From Akanthomyces muscarius (lineage: Eukaryota; Ascomycota; Sordariomycetes; Hypocreales; Cordycipitaceae): DNA of 64,000 nucleotides. The position numbers and the translations under genes were made by a program. This document shows, piece by piece, positions 41,747 through 54,137 of this stretch. Below the pieces are notes generated by a model. The model was not told the DNA's origin, ran no database searches, and worked only from the letters and a program-made list of their open reading frames with translations. The number at the start of each line of letters is the position of its first letter. Positions within the stretch are counted from its first letter, which is position 1. The stretch is from NCBI RefSeq assembly GCF_028009165.1, contig NC_079241.1, forward strand, positions 5,518,001-5,582,000. The letters are read 5' to 3'.

Positions 41747-44700
41747 TTATTTGGTGTTTTTTGATCCGAGCCCCATCCCATCGTACTGAACACTGCCCCT
41801 TCGCAAGATCGACATTGGGCTACCAATGCTGTTGCGCATGCTCGCCGGCAGACCACCTCCGGTGCTCCCACTGCCGTCCGGGCCGAGCAAATGGTCCTGG
41901 TGATGGGCAGCCAGCACACCCGGCGGCAAGCCCAGCGAAGGAATGCTGGATTCTGGCACAGGGTCCAGCGCAGGAACCGACAAGACCGTGGACACCGTCA
42001 TGGGCGTGCCGGGGACGCGCTCTCCACGCTCCAGCATATCGCGGTAAAACGACTCCAGCGCTTCTGCGTCTTTGCAGAATGCTTCAAGCATGTCCTTGAT
42101 GGCCTCGGGCTCCATGGTTTGCTGCAGCGGGTGAAGGTAGTGATGGTAGTGGCGAAGGGCCGGCTGGGGGTGACTGCTGCTGCTGTCACGATGCGGCGGA
42201 TGAGAAGGTCTTGGCTGCGAGGTGCCCAAGGAATGGACATCGCTGGGTCCCACGGCCGGAGAAAGATGGCCGAATGTGGGACGCGCAATCGGCGAGGAGA
42301 TGGGCGTTGGTTCAGCCATTGCCATTGCCATGGATGACGCGAAGCCACCCATAGACAAGAGGCGCGCACTGCGTTCTGCGTTTGACGATGGAGCAATATC
42401 CACGTTTGACTGCACCCGAAGCTCTTTTTCTCTGGCCAGAGAGACTCGTTTACTATAGAGCCTGTTGGCCAGCACAATAAAGTGGCCTTTGTCGGTGACT
42501 TGAGCCAGCAGCAGGCCGGTCCGGTGGATGTACTGGGTGTATTTGAAGTCCGGTTTGCCCCAGGAGTAGCGCACGTCCACGTTGCTGGGAAAGCTCGAGG
42601 CTGCCTCCATATCCAGCACAAAGTCAAAGTGCTTGAGAATCGCAGTCTGGTAAAAGTGCTTGCTATGCACCCTTGCCGGACCGAGCGAGTTCGGATCGAG
42701 GTACGTCTCTGGCATCTGGTCGGGCGGTGGAACGACAAGTTCGATTTCGTGCGGCTTGCGGAATGGGTTAGCTTCCGTGATCCGGCACGCTTCTTTGATT
42801 GGCACTTCCACAAGGCGCAGACCGTATTGGCTCGCTTCGCGCTCCCACTGCTCTACACAATCCAAGACGAGTTTTGCAGTCGTGTTCATCCAATCGATGC
42901 GGACATGGAAACAATTGTCTGGATTGTGCAAGCGATCGTAGTGCAGGTCAATCCGTTCGGGACGGTATGATCTTTTTCGATGATCCACATCGTACTTCAA
43001 AACCTTGCTGAGCTGAATGACCGGCATGTTGAGGTTCTGAGCTTTATTAGCACCCGGCAACTGCGTGCCGCCTGGAGAAGGCGTCCCAGAGGAGGGCTCT
43101 TCAGCAGCAGCGACGGAGCGAGGAACAGGAGCTCGCGGTGAGTCACGACCGTTGCTATCGGCCAATGACGACACCGCGTCTTTCCTTTTGCTACCAAACC
43201 AGCCAGGCTGAGGCTTGGCAAATTCGGGCGCAATCTGGTAGTAGTAGTTTCCATCACGGAATTGGTGCCTCTTTTCGACGTGGACAAAGAGACCTCGGGG
43301 CTTTTCGTTCTTAACATCACTGCCCTTCTCGGCATCTTCGTCCTTACTCCTCTCTTTCTCTTTTGGTGCTGATACCATGAGCGCATTGCCCAAGTCTTCC
43401 GCTTCTTCGCGGCTGTCAACATCCTCAAAGTTTTTCAGCAGCCAAGTTGTCATGTCCGACCCAATAAATGCATTGCTATGTGTTCGCAGATGCCAGCGTC
43501 TATTTCGCAGAGGAACACCGCCGCTGTCAATGGGCTGCTGCAGAGCTTCCGCCAAAGCTGTCAGGTTGAGATTTGCTCGTCGAAATAAATCTTTCCGAAC
43601 AATCAAGTTTCCATTACTTGACGAGTACTCGACGCTCTCAAGTGTGGGGAGGTTTCCAAGCTCTGCTGCAACAACTAGCGAAGGGTCGTCGGTTTTGTAA
43701 ATGATGTTCAGTGGACTATGGTCCAAGATGCGGCTCCTAGCTTGGCCCTGGAATCTTCGCTCTGAAGCTGACACGTAGCGATGCTTCTTCCACATCTGGG
43801 CCAGTCTCTGAATGCCTTCAATGCGAACCTCTTCGGGGTTGTCTTCGAGATGGCTCTTGGTTGAGGCAGAATATCTCATGCCCAGCGGGATGAGCACGTA
43901 TCTGGTTCGCCAGAACCGTAAGCTTTCCATAAGTTCTTCGTGGTGGCCGGCCAAGTATGAATCTATCGTGTTCCAGTTTCTTTCTGGCTTGGGGTTGAGT
44001 ATCTCAATCAGTCTTGTTTCGTACGTGGAGTCCAGTAATGTTTGGATGGCGGGTTTATACATCGTCGAGAATTCAGAGGAAGCTGTCTGCGCGGGCTTTC
44101 TAAGAAAAATGTTGACCTCGATCTCGCTGCTGTTAACACAGGAAAGCTGATGAATGGTGTTCCCCACAGACATGAAGACGCTGTTCCCGTCTTCGAAGGT
44201 CTGATCTCGCGAGAAGATGTCTGCGATTTTGATCATCTTCTGTCCAAATGCTTTAGCGACGGCAGCACCTACAACAACCTGGAACCCTTGTGAGAAGCGA
44301 AGACTGATCAGTTCCTTCATGAAGTCTTTCCTTGACATGGGCTCTTGGTCGTCATCGGTGTTCTGGTCCACAATATAGGGGTGTCTCTGATACTCGGCGT
44401 CAAATTGTGCCTTTGAAGGAAAATACTCTGTCGTCAAAGGCACCGAGGCCGGGCAACAAAGGGTTTTCCACTTTTGAGTTCTCATTTCGGATGGCTTTGG
44501 GAACACATGCTGCCACCTGCTATATAGAATCGCATCGTCGATGCGATATCTCTCCGGATGCGAGGGGTTCAGCAAGGTAAGCCACGGGGTAATTGCCGCA
44601 GTGGGAGACAGCGTGGTGGGGAGTTCGGGTTGTAGCTGCAGCCCTGGAGCGACACCAGCTCTCAGCTTGCTGTTGTACATCTTTTGGACATCCTCAGAAC

Positions 44701-47527
44701 GAATGAAATTAGAATAGCGCAGGTCCCGATCTTCGCGTAGTTTATCGCGTGACTTGGATGGCGTCAGGGCGGGTGCTGGTGGCTTCAAAGTGTTGTTGGC
44801 TGGACGATCTTGGGTATGCCTCTCTTTGTGAGCGATCGGAATGCTTGGAGTCGTTGGTGCCGTCTCTGACGCAAGCTCACTCACATCCGACTTAATTGAC
44901 TTGACTTTCTTGGCAGTAAGTGTCGACGACTGGCTCCGTATGCTATGTGGTGTTGACGGTCTAATGTCAGAAAGTGACCGAGCATTCAAGGAGGGCCGTG
45001 GGTCGAAAGAAAAGGCTGGAGATGCGTTGACAGTCTCAACTTTGAGCTCCGCAATGACTGCTTTTGGCGCAGCAATGCCGAAGCCGCGCTGCCCAAGGCT
45101 AATGTGACGCATTAGCTTAGGCTGCCTGGTCGTGAACGACGAGGCCGAAGATGTCTTGCTGAGGCTCTTCTTTGGCAGCTCAGGGGACTTTTGAACAGAC
45201 GTGGGTAGTGGGCGCTCTGCTTCAGCCATAGAAAACTTGCGTGTGGTCGGGTGCTGCTGGGGTTGAAGCGTCATTCGGTCCGGAACAGAAGTGCCAAGCA
45301 CGGCTGTATCATCGGCTTGGTATTTCCGTGGCATCTCCTCCATGTCTATGGCTGGCTTATGATGCTGTGGGCGGCGTTTAGGAGTTGCTGACAGCTTGGC
45401 TCGAGTATCATCAAATGCCTGTAGTTTCTTCCAGAGTGTCAAATCTCCGGTACGCGCTATTTTCTCTGGCACAAATTTTTGAAAGCCATATACAGTGTCT
45501 CCGAGGGCTTCCTGGGCCTTACGAGAGGGCACGTACAGGTTATCTGACGCGTTGTCTTGTCGTTTCTTGGACGACAACGATGTGTTTGTGGGAAAATTGG
45601 GATCCGAGCTCAAGGCCGCGGTTTCAATCTCGTTGGTGTCTAGCGCGCTTCTCATTTGAAGCCCATACATCCGGCATCGCATCTCAAAATCGTCCTCACT
45701 TTTGCCTTTGGCAGTCGAAACAGACAAAGCGATGCCTTCATATGCCAAAGACTCATCAGAGTCCGTCCAAAACGAGACGTGCAGCCACTGAGGCAGCGCA
45801 CAACTCCACTCTTCCGAGTCTCGCAGAGATGTAAGCGACTCGACGTGTTTCATCATATTCTGAGGGATTTTACTGGGGGAGAATGATTCGGAGTAAGACT
45901 GGTAGCTACCAATGATGGGGGTTGGGTGGCTCCCTGTGCTGTTGTGGCTGTGAAAGGACCTGGCAAGAGCGTTTTGATGCTTGCTGCTCTGATCTGAAAA
46001 GTGAGGATTTCGGTATTTGAAGAGTGGTACGGAGTGAAGCGGCATTCCGGGCAAGCAAATCAAATCAATGCCGATACCGTTACCCACAAGTGCCTCTGTT
46101 GTGCGTCGCAAAGTTTCGTAATCGACCTCAAAAATACCCGGGCCTGGCGTGATGACAGCGATTGAGATGCCGGTTCTATTGAGATCTCGATCAATGTAAT
46201 CATGGGCATACTGAGATGAGGCAAGGTGGATGGCTTCCAGAACATTACCATGAATGGCTAACGAGGGTTCAGCTTTGATGCGTGTCAAAGCTGCGAGTGC
46301 TTCTTCATTTTCTGCACCACTGGCCTCGTCTCCCTTGGCGAGGGGCACACTCTGATGGTGGAGGCTGATGTCTCTGCGGAAGAAGTTGAACTCTCTCTTG
46401 AGCTGGTATAGAATCTTGGTCCATTCGCCGCTAGACATGTCGCTAACAACCACGCGGTAAAAGTCTTTGTATGGTCGCTTGTTGCCAAATGGCTGCACTC
46501 CAGTGAGGTAGTCATCTAGCAGACCCTCGCTTGCCAAGTCAGAAGCGAATCCAGTGTCATATTCCACACGCGCGAATAACACAATGCTGACCAGATGCTT
46601 TACCTTGAGCAAAGCCCAGCGCTTGAACAAAGCAGGCAGGAAGCCGTTCACGACACGGTTGAACATGATTTCCCCGGACGTCTCAGTGTCAAAATCCCAC
46701 ATCTCCCTGGCCATTTGGATGAACAAGACATATCTGGCGGATTCGCTTCGGAAGATGGGTCGAGTATCGCGAACGAAAAGACCAGAGTGCACGCTCTCGC
46801 CTTCAACGAAAACAGCAGTGACTTGAGCCTTGATGGTGCCCATGAACAACACCAATTGGCCTTTGTAGACTGTGCGCTCTGTAAGTTCGTCAACGGCCAG
46901 GCGCCACATATCTGAGCGCGACAGATATTCGTCTCTGAAGCAAAGCTCAACATGAGATGCCTCCATGGCGCGATGGTCCTCATCAACGGGAGTAAGAAGG
47001 ACTTGGGTTCCTCGTTTCATGCCAAATGCATCTGAAATTTGGCGAACGATGCAAACCTCTGCATCCTGGTTGCGGGCCTTCATTTCTCTGGGCATGTCCT
47101 TGACGACAAAAATGTAGCGATGACCCAGCGCGGCGCGGTCCTTGGCCAGCGCCGCAGCCGCCTTTGCGGCCTCATTCCCATCGTGGGTTTGCCTGCTCAG
47201 GCTGCCATGGCCGCCCGAGGCTTTCGCAGATTCGGATTTGATCGCGGAGATGGCCATCAACATGCCCGGCCGCACCTCCGGCCCCACCATGTCGAGATTT
47301 AGAAGCACCTCATCACGCATATATCCCTCCGCGACCACGACGATGCAGATGCGCTCGAGTCGGCGCGGCCTGTCCTCCCGCAAGGTGGATCGAGTCGACG
47401 TGCTGGTGATGGAGCTGGGCGATGCCGTGGATTTGCGATCGATGCCAGGCGTTACGGGTTCGCGGAGGTGAGACCACGGCGGTCCCTTGCGCGGGCCCGA
47501 CGGGGCGGCGCCGACATTGCGGGACAT
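41747..47527 (-). CDS. IML1: Iml1/DEPDC5, GAP subunit of the SEACIT/GATOR1 complex
   Basis: This is a single exon of 1926 residues. The N-terminal third matches Iml1 ([60 protein letters not shown]). The centre has long disordered segments, then [20 protein letters not shown] near 1000. A DEP domain lies at roughly 1310-1400 ([20 protein letters not shown]), followed by the C-terminal conserved part ([20 protein letters not shown]). Iml1 with Npr2 and Npr3 acts as GTPase-activating complex for Gtr1 at the vacuole, switching TORC1 off when amino acids are scarce. All blocks are present and the frame is unbroken. Size is typical for filamentous fungi. Confidence 0.95.
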
Positions 47528-48679
47528 GGGGACCGGCTAGCGACTGCTCGCGATATCAATATTATACGGGGGCGATGGCTGTAGCATGACTCTCGCAATA
47601 AATCTTTTGGCGTGCAGTGGCGGCGCGCTACAGGTGAATGATGCTGGTATGCGAACGTTGGTGAGTCGCATTGGCCGGCGCGGCAGAATCCAGAGCTCTG
47701 GTGGGCAAGTGCCCACACCGCCTTCCATTTGTAGCTGCTAAGCTTGCGGCAACCCGCCATCCCGTAAAATGCAGCGGCGCGCATCCATTCATTGACAGTG
47801 AATCACTCCATCTTAGCGAGGCAAGCCTCGTCTCATATTTTCGCGCGGCACTGGCGACCGTAGATTCCAGAACGAGACTCAGATCCAGCGCGCACTGTTT
47901 CATCCTGCCCCATCGCGACGTTGTTCATGTGCTTCGTTCTTAGCATAGCGGCAAAGGTTAAAGCTCGCGATGTCACCTGCACTTCCGGCCTCACCCTCCT
48001 AAACTCGGGAACATAAATTGTATCGGCGCGAGACTGCGGAATATGACATCTCCGTGACAAACCATGTTACCTTGTGTGTTCCACAACACCTGTGACGGTG
48101 CAAACACGCACCTTGAGGACGAATTTCTTGTTTGCGTAGCGACGCATCATCACGAGAGACCCGAAAGTGGTCGAAGCTCCCTAGACATGATGTATCAAGC
48201 ATTACTGAAAAGTCGTCTGATGTAATAAAACCTTGCGAAAATGCCAGGGCTATTGGCGATTTCAGTGCCGTGGGTGGGCTGGCCTGTCTCTGCCGGGGCT
48301 AGTGACCCCTTTGCGTTCCATTGACCAAAATTCGCTCCTCCTATGTGAATCACGGCCTGCCATCCGTGGAAGATACTGTGGCAGAGTGACGTCTCACTCG
48401 GGAAGAAGACAGGGTTTCTTCGTTTGACTGTTCTGTTCCACAGGGACGATCGATTCAATGGCCAACTGCGTAGAGCCAACCCCCTCTACTTATATTCCTC
48501 CGGCTCCCAGAACTTTCTTGTAAACAGCCACACACAGAACTCCTGCTGAATTTCCGTAAATCTGTGACTGCTTTGATTTGCGCCTGATTTGCTGAGGTGA
48601 ATGACGATCCGAAGTGCAGCTCTGGATAATCGACGAATAAGCCGTTGCCCCCTCCAGGAGACCACGATCGCTCGCTCCC
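47528..48679. promoter_or_regulatory. Divergent region between IML1 and the zinc transporter
   Basis: 1.15 kb between two divergent start codons. No gene is supported. It must contain both promoters. Confidence 0.55.
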
Positions 48680-50244
48680 ATGGGCCACTTTCGGTTTGAT
48701 CGTCGGAAACGCTTGATTGCTACAATTGCAATTTCATTTGCATTTTTCGTCGCAGAAATTTCAGGTCAGTTGCGCAAGCCATGGGACGATGAACTTGTAG
48801 CTGATCCTCAGCAGCTGGCTTTTATACGCATTCCCTTGCGCTGGTTGCCGATGCTTTCCACTATGTGAGTGACCTATGTCCGGACGGCAGTTGCCTTGTC
48901 TCATCAGTACACAGTTGAGCGACCTTTTGGGATTCGTTGTAGCCTTGACGGCACTTCAGGCAAGTCAGCAATTTGTCTGCGTAAGACGTCCATTCTCACA
49001 TACGTATAGGTTTCCGAAGGCTCTACTCCCGCACCACCGGGGTACACATTCGGATGGCAGCGCGCTACCCTCTTGGGAGCCTTCTTCAACGGCGTTTTTC
49101 TTCTAGCACTCGGAATTAGTATTATGGTTCAAGCGATCGAGCGATTCATCAATGTTTCCCGTCAGTGTTTCGCTGTCAATCTTACCTCTCATGTGCTGAT
49201 TTCTTCATAGCCATCGAGAATCCAAAACTCGTCCTCATCATCGGATGTGTTGGGTTCGGGCTGAACGTGCTCGTCATGTCATTTTTGCACGGTGCGTGTG
49301 GTAGTATTTCACCTGACAGAGCGTTACTAACCGGCCATCAGAACACGATCACGATGACGGACATAATGCCGGAAACAGCCATGACCACAGCCACGGCCAC
49401 GGCCATAGCCACGCCCATGATAAAGAAAGCCAGACTCAAATATCTGAAGAAGACGTTGAGTCTGATATCTCCGCCAGCGACAGTGACAAGGAGGGCTCGG
49501 AGATCAGTGTACGTGGTGTTGTATTGACAATCATAGCATTATACTAACTTGTCGAGCAGTCAACCACTAGCCATCTGGAACACAAACACAAAGTGACCGC
49601 TACGGCGCATAATCACAAAGATCTAGGCATGATGGGCGCCTTTCTTCACGTGGTCGGCGATGCGATAAACAACGTTGGAGTCATAATTTCGGCTCTGGTA
49701 ATCTGGAGAGTGGAAGGAGAAAAGAGGTTCTATGTCGATCCGGCCATTGGGGTGTTCATTGCCATCATGATCTTCTTCACCGCGATACCATTGACCAAAA
49801 AGGCCGGACGGATTCTGATGCAGACTGCGCCCGAGGAAATTGACATCAAAGACGTCAAGGAAGATATTGAGATGGTAAGTTTTAGCCACAAGAACAACGG
49901 CGAGCCTTACTGATATGCGGTACACTTAGATACCTGGCGTTGACTCCGTCCACGAGCTGCACATCTGGAAGCTTGACCAGAAGAAGTCGATCGCATCGGC
50001 ACACATCGTGGTGGATGATGGATTTAGTGGCAAGTGGGCTATAACTGCCAAAACAATTCTGGAGTGCTTCCACGCGTACGGCATTCACTCTGTTACGCTG
50101 CAGCCAGAGACGGCACCACTGGCCAAGCCACCTCTGGACAGCACAGCAGTTGCTTCGGAGAGGCCCCCAATCAAGAACAAAGAAACCCGACGTTGCCAAC
50201 AGCTGTGCAATAGTTTCTGCGGTGCAAAGAGATGCTGCCGATGA
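48680..50244 (+). CDS. CDF-family zinc transporter (Zrc1/Cot1-like), eight exons
   Basis: Exons 48680-48764, 48815-48864, 48915-48959, 49010-49160, 49211-49291, 49342-49508, 49560-49874 and 49930-50244 give 402 residues. Intron 3 (48960-49009) is a GC-AG intron. The protein has six expected membrane segments. Zinc-site HxxxD motifs are in the second segment (HYLSD, His44/Asp48) and in the fifth (HVVGD, His223/Asp227). A His-rich cytosolic loop follows the fourth segment (residues about 138-165, HEHDHDDGHN and SHDHSHGHGHSHAH). The C-terminal domain contains DSVHELHIWKL. It should carry Zn2+ into the vacuole in exchange for protons. The tail is Cys-rich (CQQLCNSFCGAKRCCR), which may bind metal or be lipid-modified. 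Confidence 0.93.
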
Positions 50245-53200
50245 ATAGATTTCGGCGGCCGTCTAGGGGTGAATGCTTCGAGGGGCGAGTTCGGCGCGCC
50301 GGGTGGAACGTTGTGCACGGTGGGCTCAAGGTGCTTGAAGTGATAACGGAGGCGAACTACGTATTGTATTGTGAGCTAGACGAGATTGTGTGTCTGCAAA
50401 GACGTGGTGATTATTTAGTGGCACGTGTACTGCCTGAGTTCTCGTGTAAATGGATGATCAAGCGAGGGCCGGCAGGCGTGCAACTTGAGTACAGATCAAT
50501 ATATTGGATATAGCCAGAAGCCACAAGCAGTGCTGGAAAGATCTGCCCAACATGACAGAGGAAGCGAGGCGTATGCATGAAATTGCCGTCATGAGACTGC
50601 CCTCGTGTTACTTGAAAGCTGGGCAAAAGGACCAGTGTGGAGTGCGGCTGCAAAAGGTGGTGATGGCTCCAGGGTGTAAGTGGCGCGGCTGATCAGGGTC
50701 CTTTTTGTGCGGGGCGACCCTATTTTCTCGGAGCGTGAAACAGGCGAAGGAAGGCGGTTGAAGCAGTAAGAAGAAGCTTCAGCAGGAAAAGGGAATTGAT
50801 AGGCAATTAAGGTGCGCAGGATGGGGGACAGATGCGGCTCAACGAACAAGGAAAAGCAGGCAGCACTTGGAGAGGGGCCAGCACAGCAGCGGCGGTCAGG
50901 CTTACAACGGCCACAAAGTCTGATTCGCTTGCCGAGCTGCGATTCCAGCCGTCCGTCGGTGGCGCTCGGCCTCCCGGTGCCGACAACGTGAGATGAGCCA
51001 AAAAAGGCGGTAAACCATAAATCAGTCTGACGAATCAGTTGGCGACTTGAGAGTGCTTGCTGTGCTTTCAAGCGCAGTTGAGGCGGCGCACGCTTCGCGA
51101 TTATCATCCTTTTCATGAGCTATTTCGCGCTTCTTCTTCTTCTTCGTCTTCTTTTTCTTCTCATATCACTGGTTCAGAATAGCAGTCAATAGTCGCCTGT
51201 CTTATCGCTGCCGTTGCTTGGACGCAACGGCATTAACGGGAACGCAGTTTTTGGCAGCGTGACCTGAGTCAACAACCTGGGGGGAGCTAGGGTGCTGGTC
51301 TTACATAGTACGCTCTGTCTATAATGGCAATGATGATGACGACAGCCCGTGCTTTATATCCCCACGAAGTACGGATATGGAGTAGGATCTAGAAGTTACA
51401 CGCCGCCGAGGCAGCATCCACCATCTGCACGAGACTATTTCTGGCGCATCTTGCAGAGAGTACTCAAAAAGCCAAGCTTTGCGGGAAAACAAGGCTAATC
51501 ACGCTGGCGAGGGCGCTAACGCGAGCACTATGCGTGCTGTACTGGCACACATGTCACAGCATCTGCACCATCGCATGCGCTACTGCCCCCAGATGCCGGA
51601 GGCTGACAATTGACCCGGCAGAGCGCCCGTGGCAAGGTGCGGGATAGAAAGGCGAGCGGTCAGTCAAAGAAAGCTTCAAGCCACAGCCGTGATATCAAAG
51701 CGCCGAGACCGCCGAGGCCAAGGCCGAAGAACAGCCCAGCCTGTCTCGACCCCCGTCCATAATGTAATATGTCGCCCGTGTCACCGGGTGTCTTTTCGCC
51801 TTGCCCCGTGCCTTGGTTGGCACTCACGCACTCATGCACTAATAAGTTGCTGGACGAGTTAACGAGGCTCGGCGGGCCCGCGGGGTTTGGAGAGAGCTGT
51901 GCGGCATATCTGGGTGGAACATTGCTGGGAGTGTCGTGATCCACAGGCCACAGATGGCGGGGCTCTATTAATGCGCATCATTCGATTGGGCACCAACTGG
52001 AGGTGCTGACAGTTGCTCCAGGATACCAAGGATACCTGCATGGGTTGGTTGGATGTCGTTGAGCCGTGTCGTGTGTCGGCTATTCAAGCGGCGCAGATGC
52101 CGGCCGTGTCTGGGGAACATGCGTCATTCACCGCAATTTCGATAACGCATCCTTGAATGCCTGGAGCAAAAGCGATAGAGGAAATCTCGCTGTCTCGTTT
52201 CTTCCCTAGACGTGACGCCATTTTTTTAGGTTCCGGGGTTGATGCGGGAGCCTGTTATCTGGCACGCCTGGGCTGGAATCGCAGGCAATTTCCTGTGTGC
52301 AACTTGTACCATTAATAAATGACTGGCGATGGGCATAGGTGGGCGTTGTAAGGTACCAGGATGCCTCATTCTGATGGGTTATGGGCACATGAGCAGCACG
52401 GGTAGCGGCTGAAGGTTGTTGAGCGACGAACGACCTGGCTGATGGAGAAGGCGAGCTCTCTGCATGAAGCCAAGGCTTGTCGACGTTGAAAGATGCAGCT
52501 AAGATGCATGGGCAGGCAGCAATGGACGAGTAATGCTAGTGATGGAGCATGCAGCTACCTGGTTTGTATACTGGTAGTTTGCAGACCGAGGCCGTTTACT
52601 GTGTACCTAACGTTAGGTGGCTAATTTTGGTGTACTGTAGACTGTAGGTTGGTGGTGGTTGGACAGCTGGCAGCGGGCGGGCAAAGGAGGCGGGCAGGCT
52701 GCCAGCTGGCAAGCAATCCCCTCGTCCTGTCCGTTTGTACGGAGTCGCAAGCTTCCTTGGGTATTCTGCCAGTGGCGAGCCGGCTCTATGCTTCATCTCG
52801 TCCAATTCCGCGGCCGCCGTCTTTTGTAGATCGGATTGTCTCCTGCCAACAATGTGGATGATCAGCAGCACGCAAGGCCGGACAGCCAGGATCGTTTGCC
52901 CGCAGCACCACCAAGCCTTTCCAACCCGCTGCCCGCCGCTCGCGAAACGGCATGGGATGAAAACCAGGACTCACTGGATGCCTTCCTCCTGCCCATCATC
53001 AGACTACCAGTAAAGCCAAGCTTCGTGCTTCCGCCCACCATCTCACGCCATCCTAGCAAAGCTAGTGACACTCGACATTCCTCACTGAGCCCTTCGTTCC
53101 GCTTTCTTCTGGAGCCACCAAAGAACAGGGCCGCGACCTCAAGCCCGAGCTAGCACCACTTGCAGCCCAAGCTTGTGGGCGAGACCTTTCGACAACGAGT

Positions 53201-54137
53201 CCAGGGATCAAAGAGTCCCAGGCGCTAATCCCTACCAGTACCAGCCTTCAAGCTAATTACAGCGCCACCGGAGCGCTAAAATACCTTGGTTAGCAAGTTG
53301 GGCTCTCGCCCTCGAGGCCGAAGCGGGTTGTTTGCCCGAAAGCACGCTTCGCCCTCTCTGTTTTGGCAGCGCCACTGTTGATGAATGAGTGCCTCGTCCC
53401 GGCTTTCTGGGTCTTCAAGTCTCGCCCACCAGTCATCACCCACACCACCGCTATCTCGGGCCACTCACTGATTTCAATAACCTCCGCCCGGCGCCCGGCC
53501 CTTACTTCTTTGCCTTCATCACCGCCTTTGCAGCCGGTGTCCTTCTTGTCGCAGCCTTTCATTTCTGTGTCTGCTGTGCGCCCTACTGTACACTGTACAC
53601 TGCACTCTGCTCGCACACGATCCGACGAGCCGAAACATCTGCCACCAAAAACACCGCCAGCCACTGCCGCTGCGACCCCATTCCGGCAAACCGCCCGCGC
53701 ATCCCCATCCCTCCAAAACCACGACGACGACTCTGACCGACTCGCCTCTGTACTCTCTCGTGACGAATTTCTGTGCGCCCTTGTCTGCCAGTCATCGCGC
53801 TCCTCTCTTTCCTCAGCATTTCTAAACCGCTCCCAAGCCATAGCGAACCAACCTCTACTGTACCGCGACATTTTGACAACGCGCCCGCCCTTGCTCAGAC
53901 CGAGCCACACGACAACATTCGACAGCACCACCTCTATAGAAATTCCTCGGAAGAGTATCGAGGAACTCAGCGTGCCGTATTAGCGCTGCGCAACTTGAGA
54001 GCAAACAGCTTCCGTCGTCCGACTATGCGTCCACTCCGGCAACACTTCAATACGTTCCCCGGTAATGGACGGCAGTGCGTGGACCTAAACTGAAAGGAGA
54101 GATCTCTCGAAGCGACCTGCCGTCGCCATAAAGCAAC
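50245..54137. other. 3.9-kb gene-free region upstream of LST4
   Basis: No supported gene. The last kilobase is C/T-rich with several open frames (for example 53363-53983) that lack motifs and seem to be leader or promoter. A CTT-rich microsatellite lies at 51130-51162. A non-coding transcript is possible but cannot be shown. Confidence 0.5.
51130..51162. repeat. CTT/TTC microsatellite
   Basis: An imperfect run of TTC triplets, 33 bp, in the intergenic region. Confidence 0.8.

Noticed and set aside
53363..53983. 206-codon plus-strand frame upstream of LST4
   Set aside because: Ser/Pro/Arg-rich translation of C/T-rich DNA without motif; overlapping frames on both strands are equally open.
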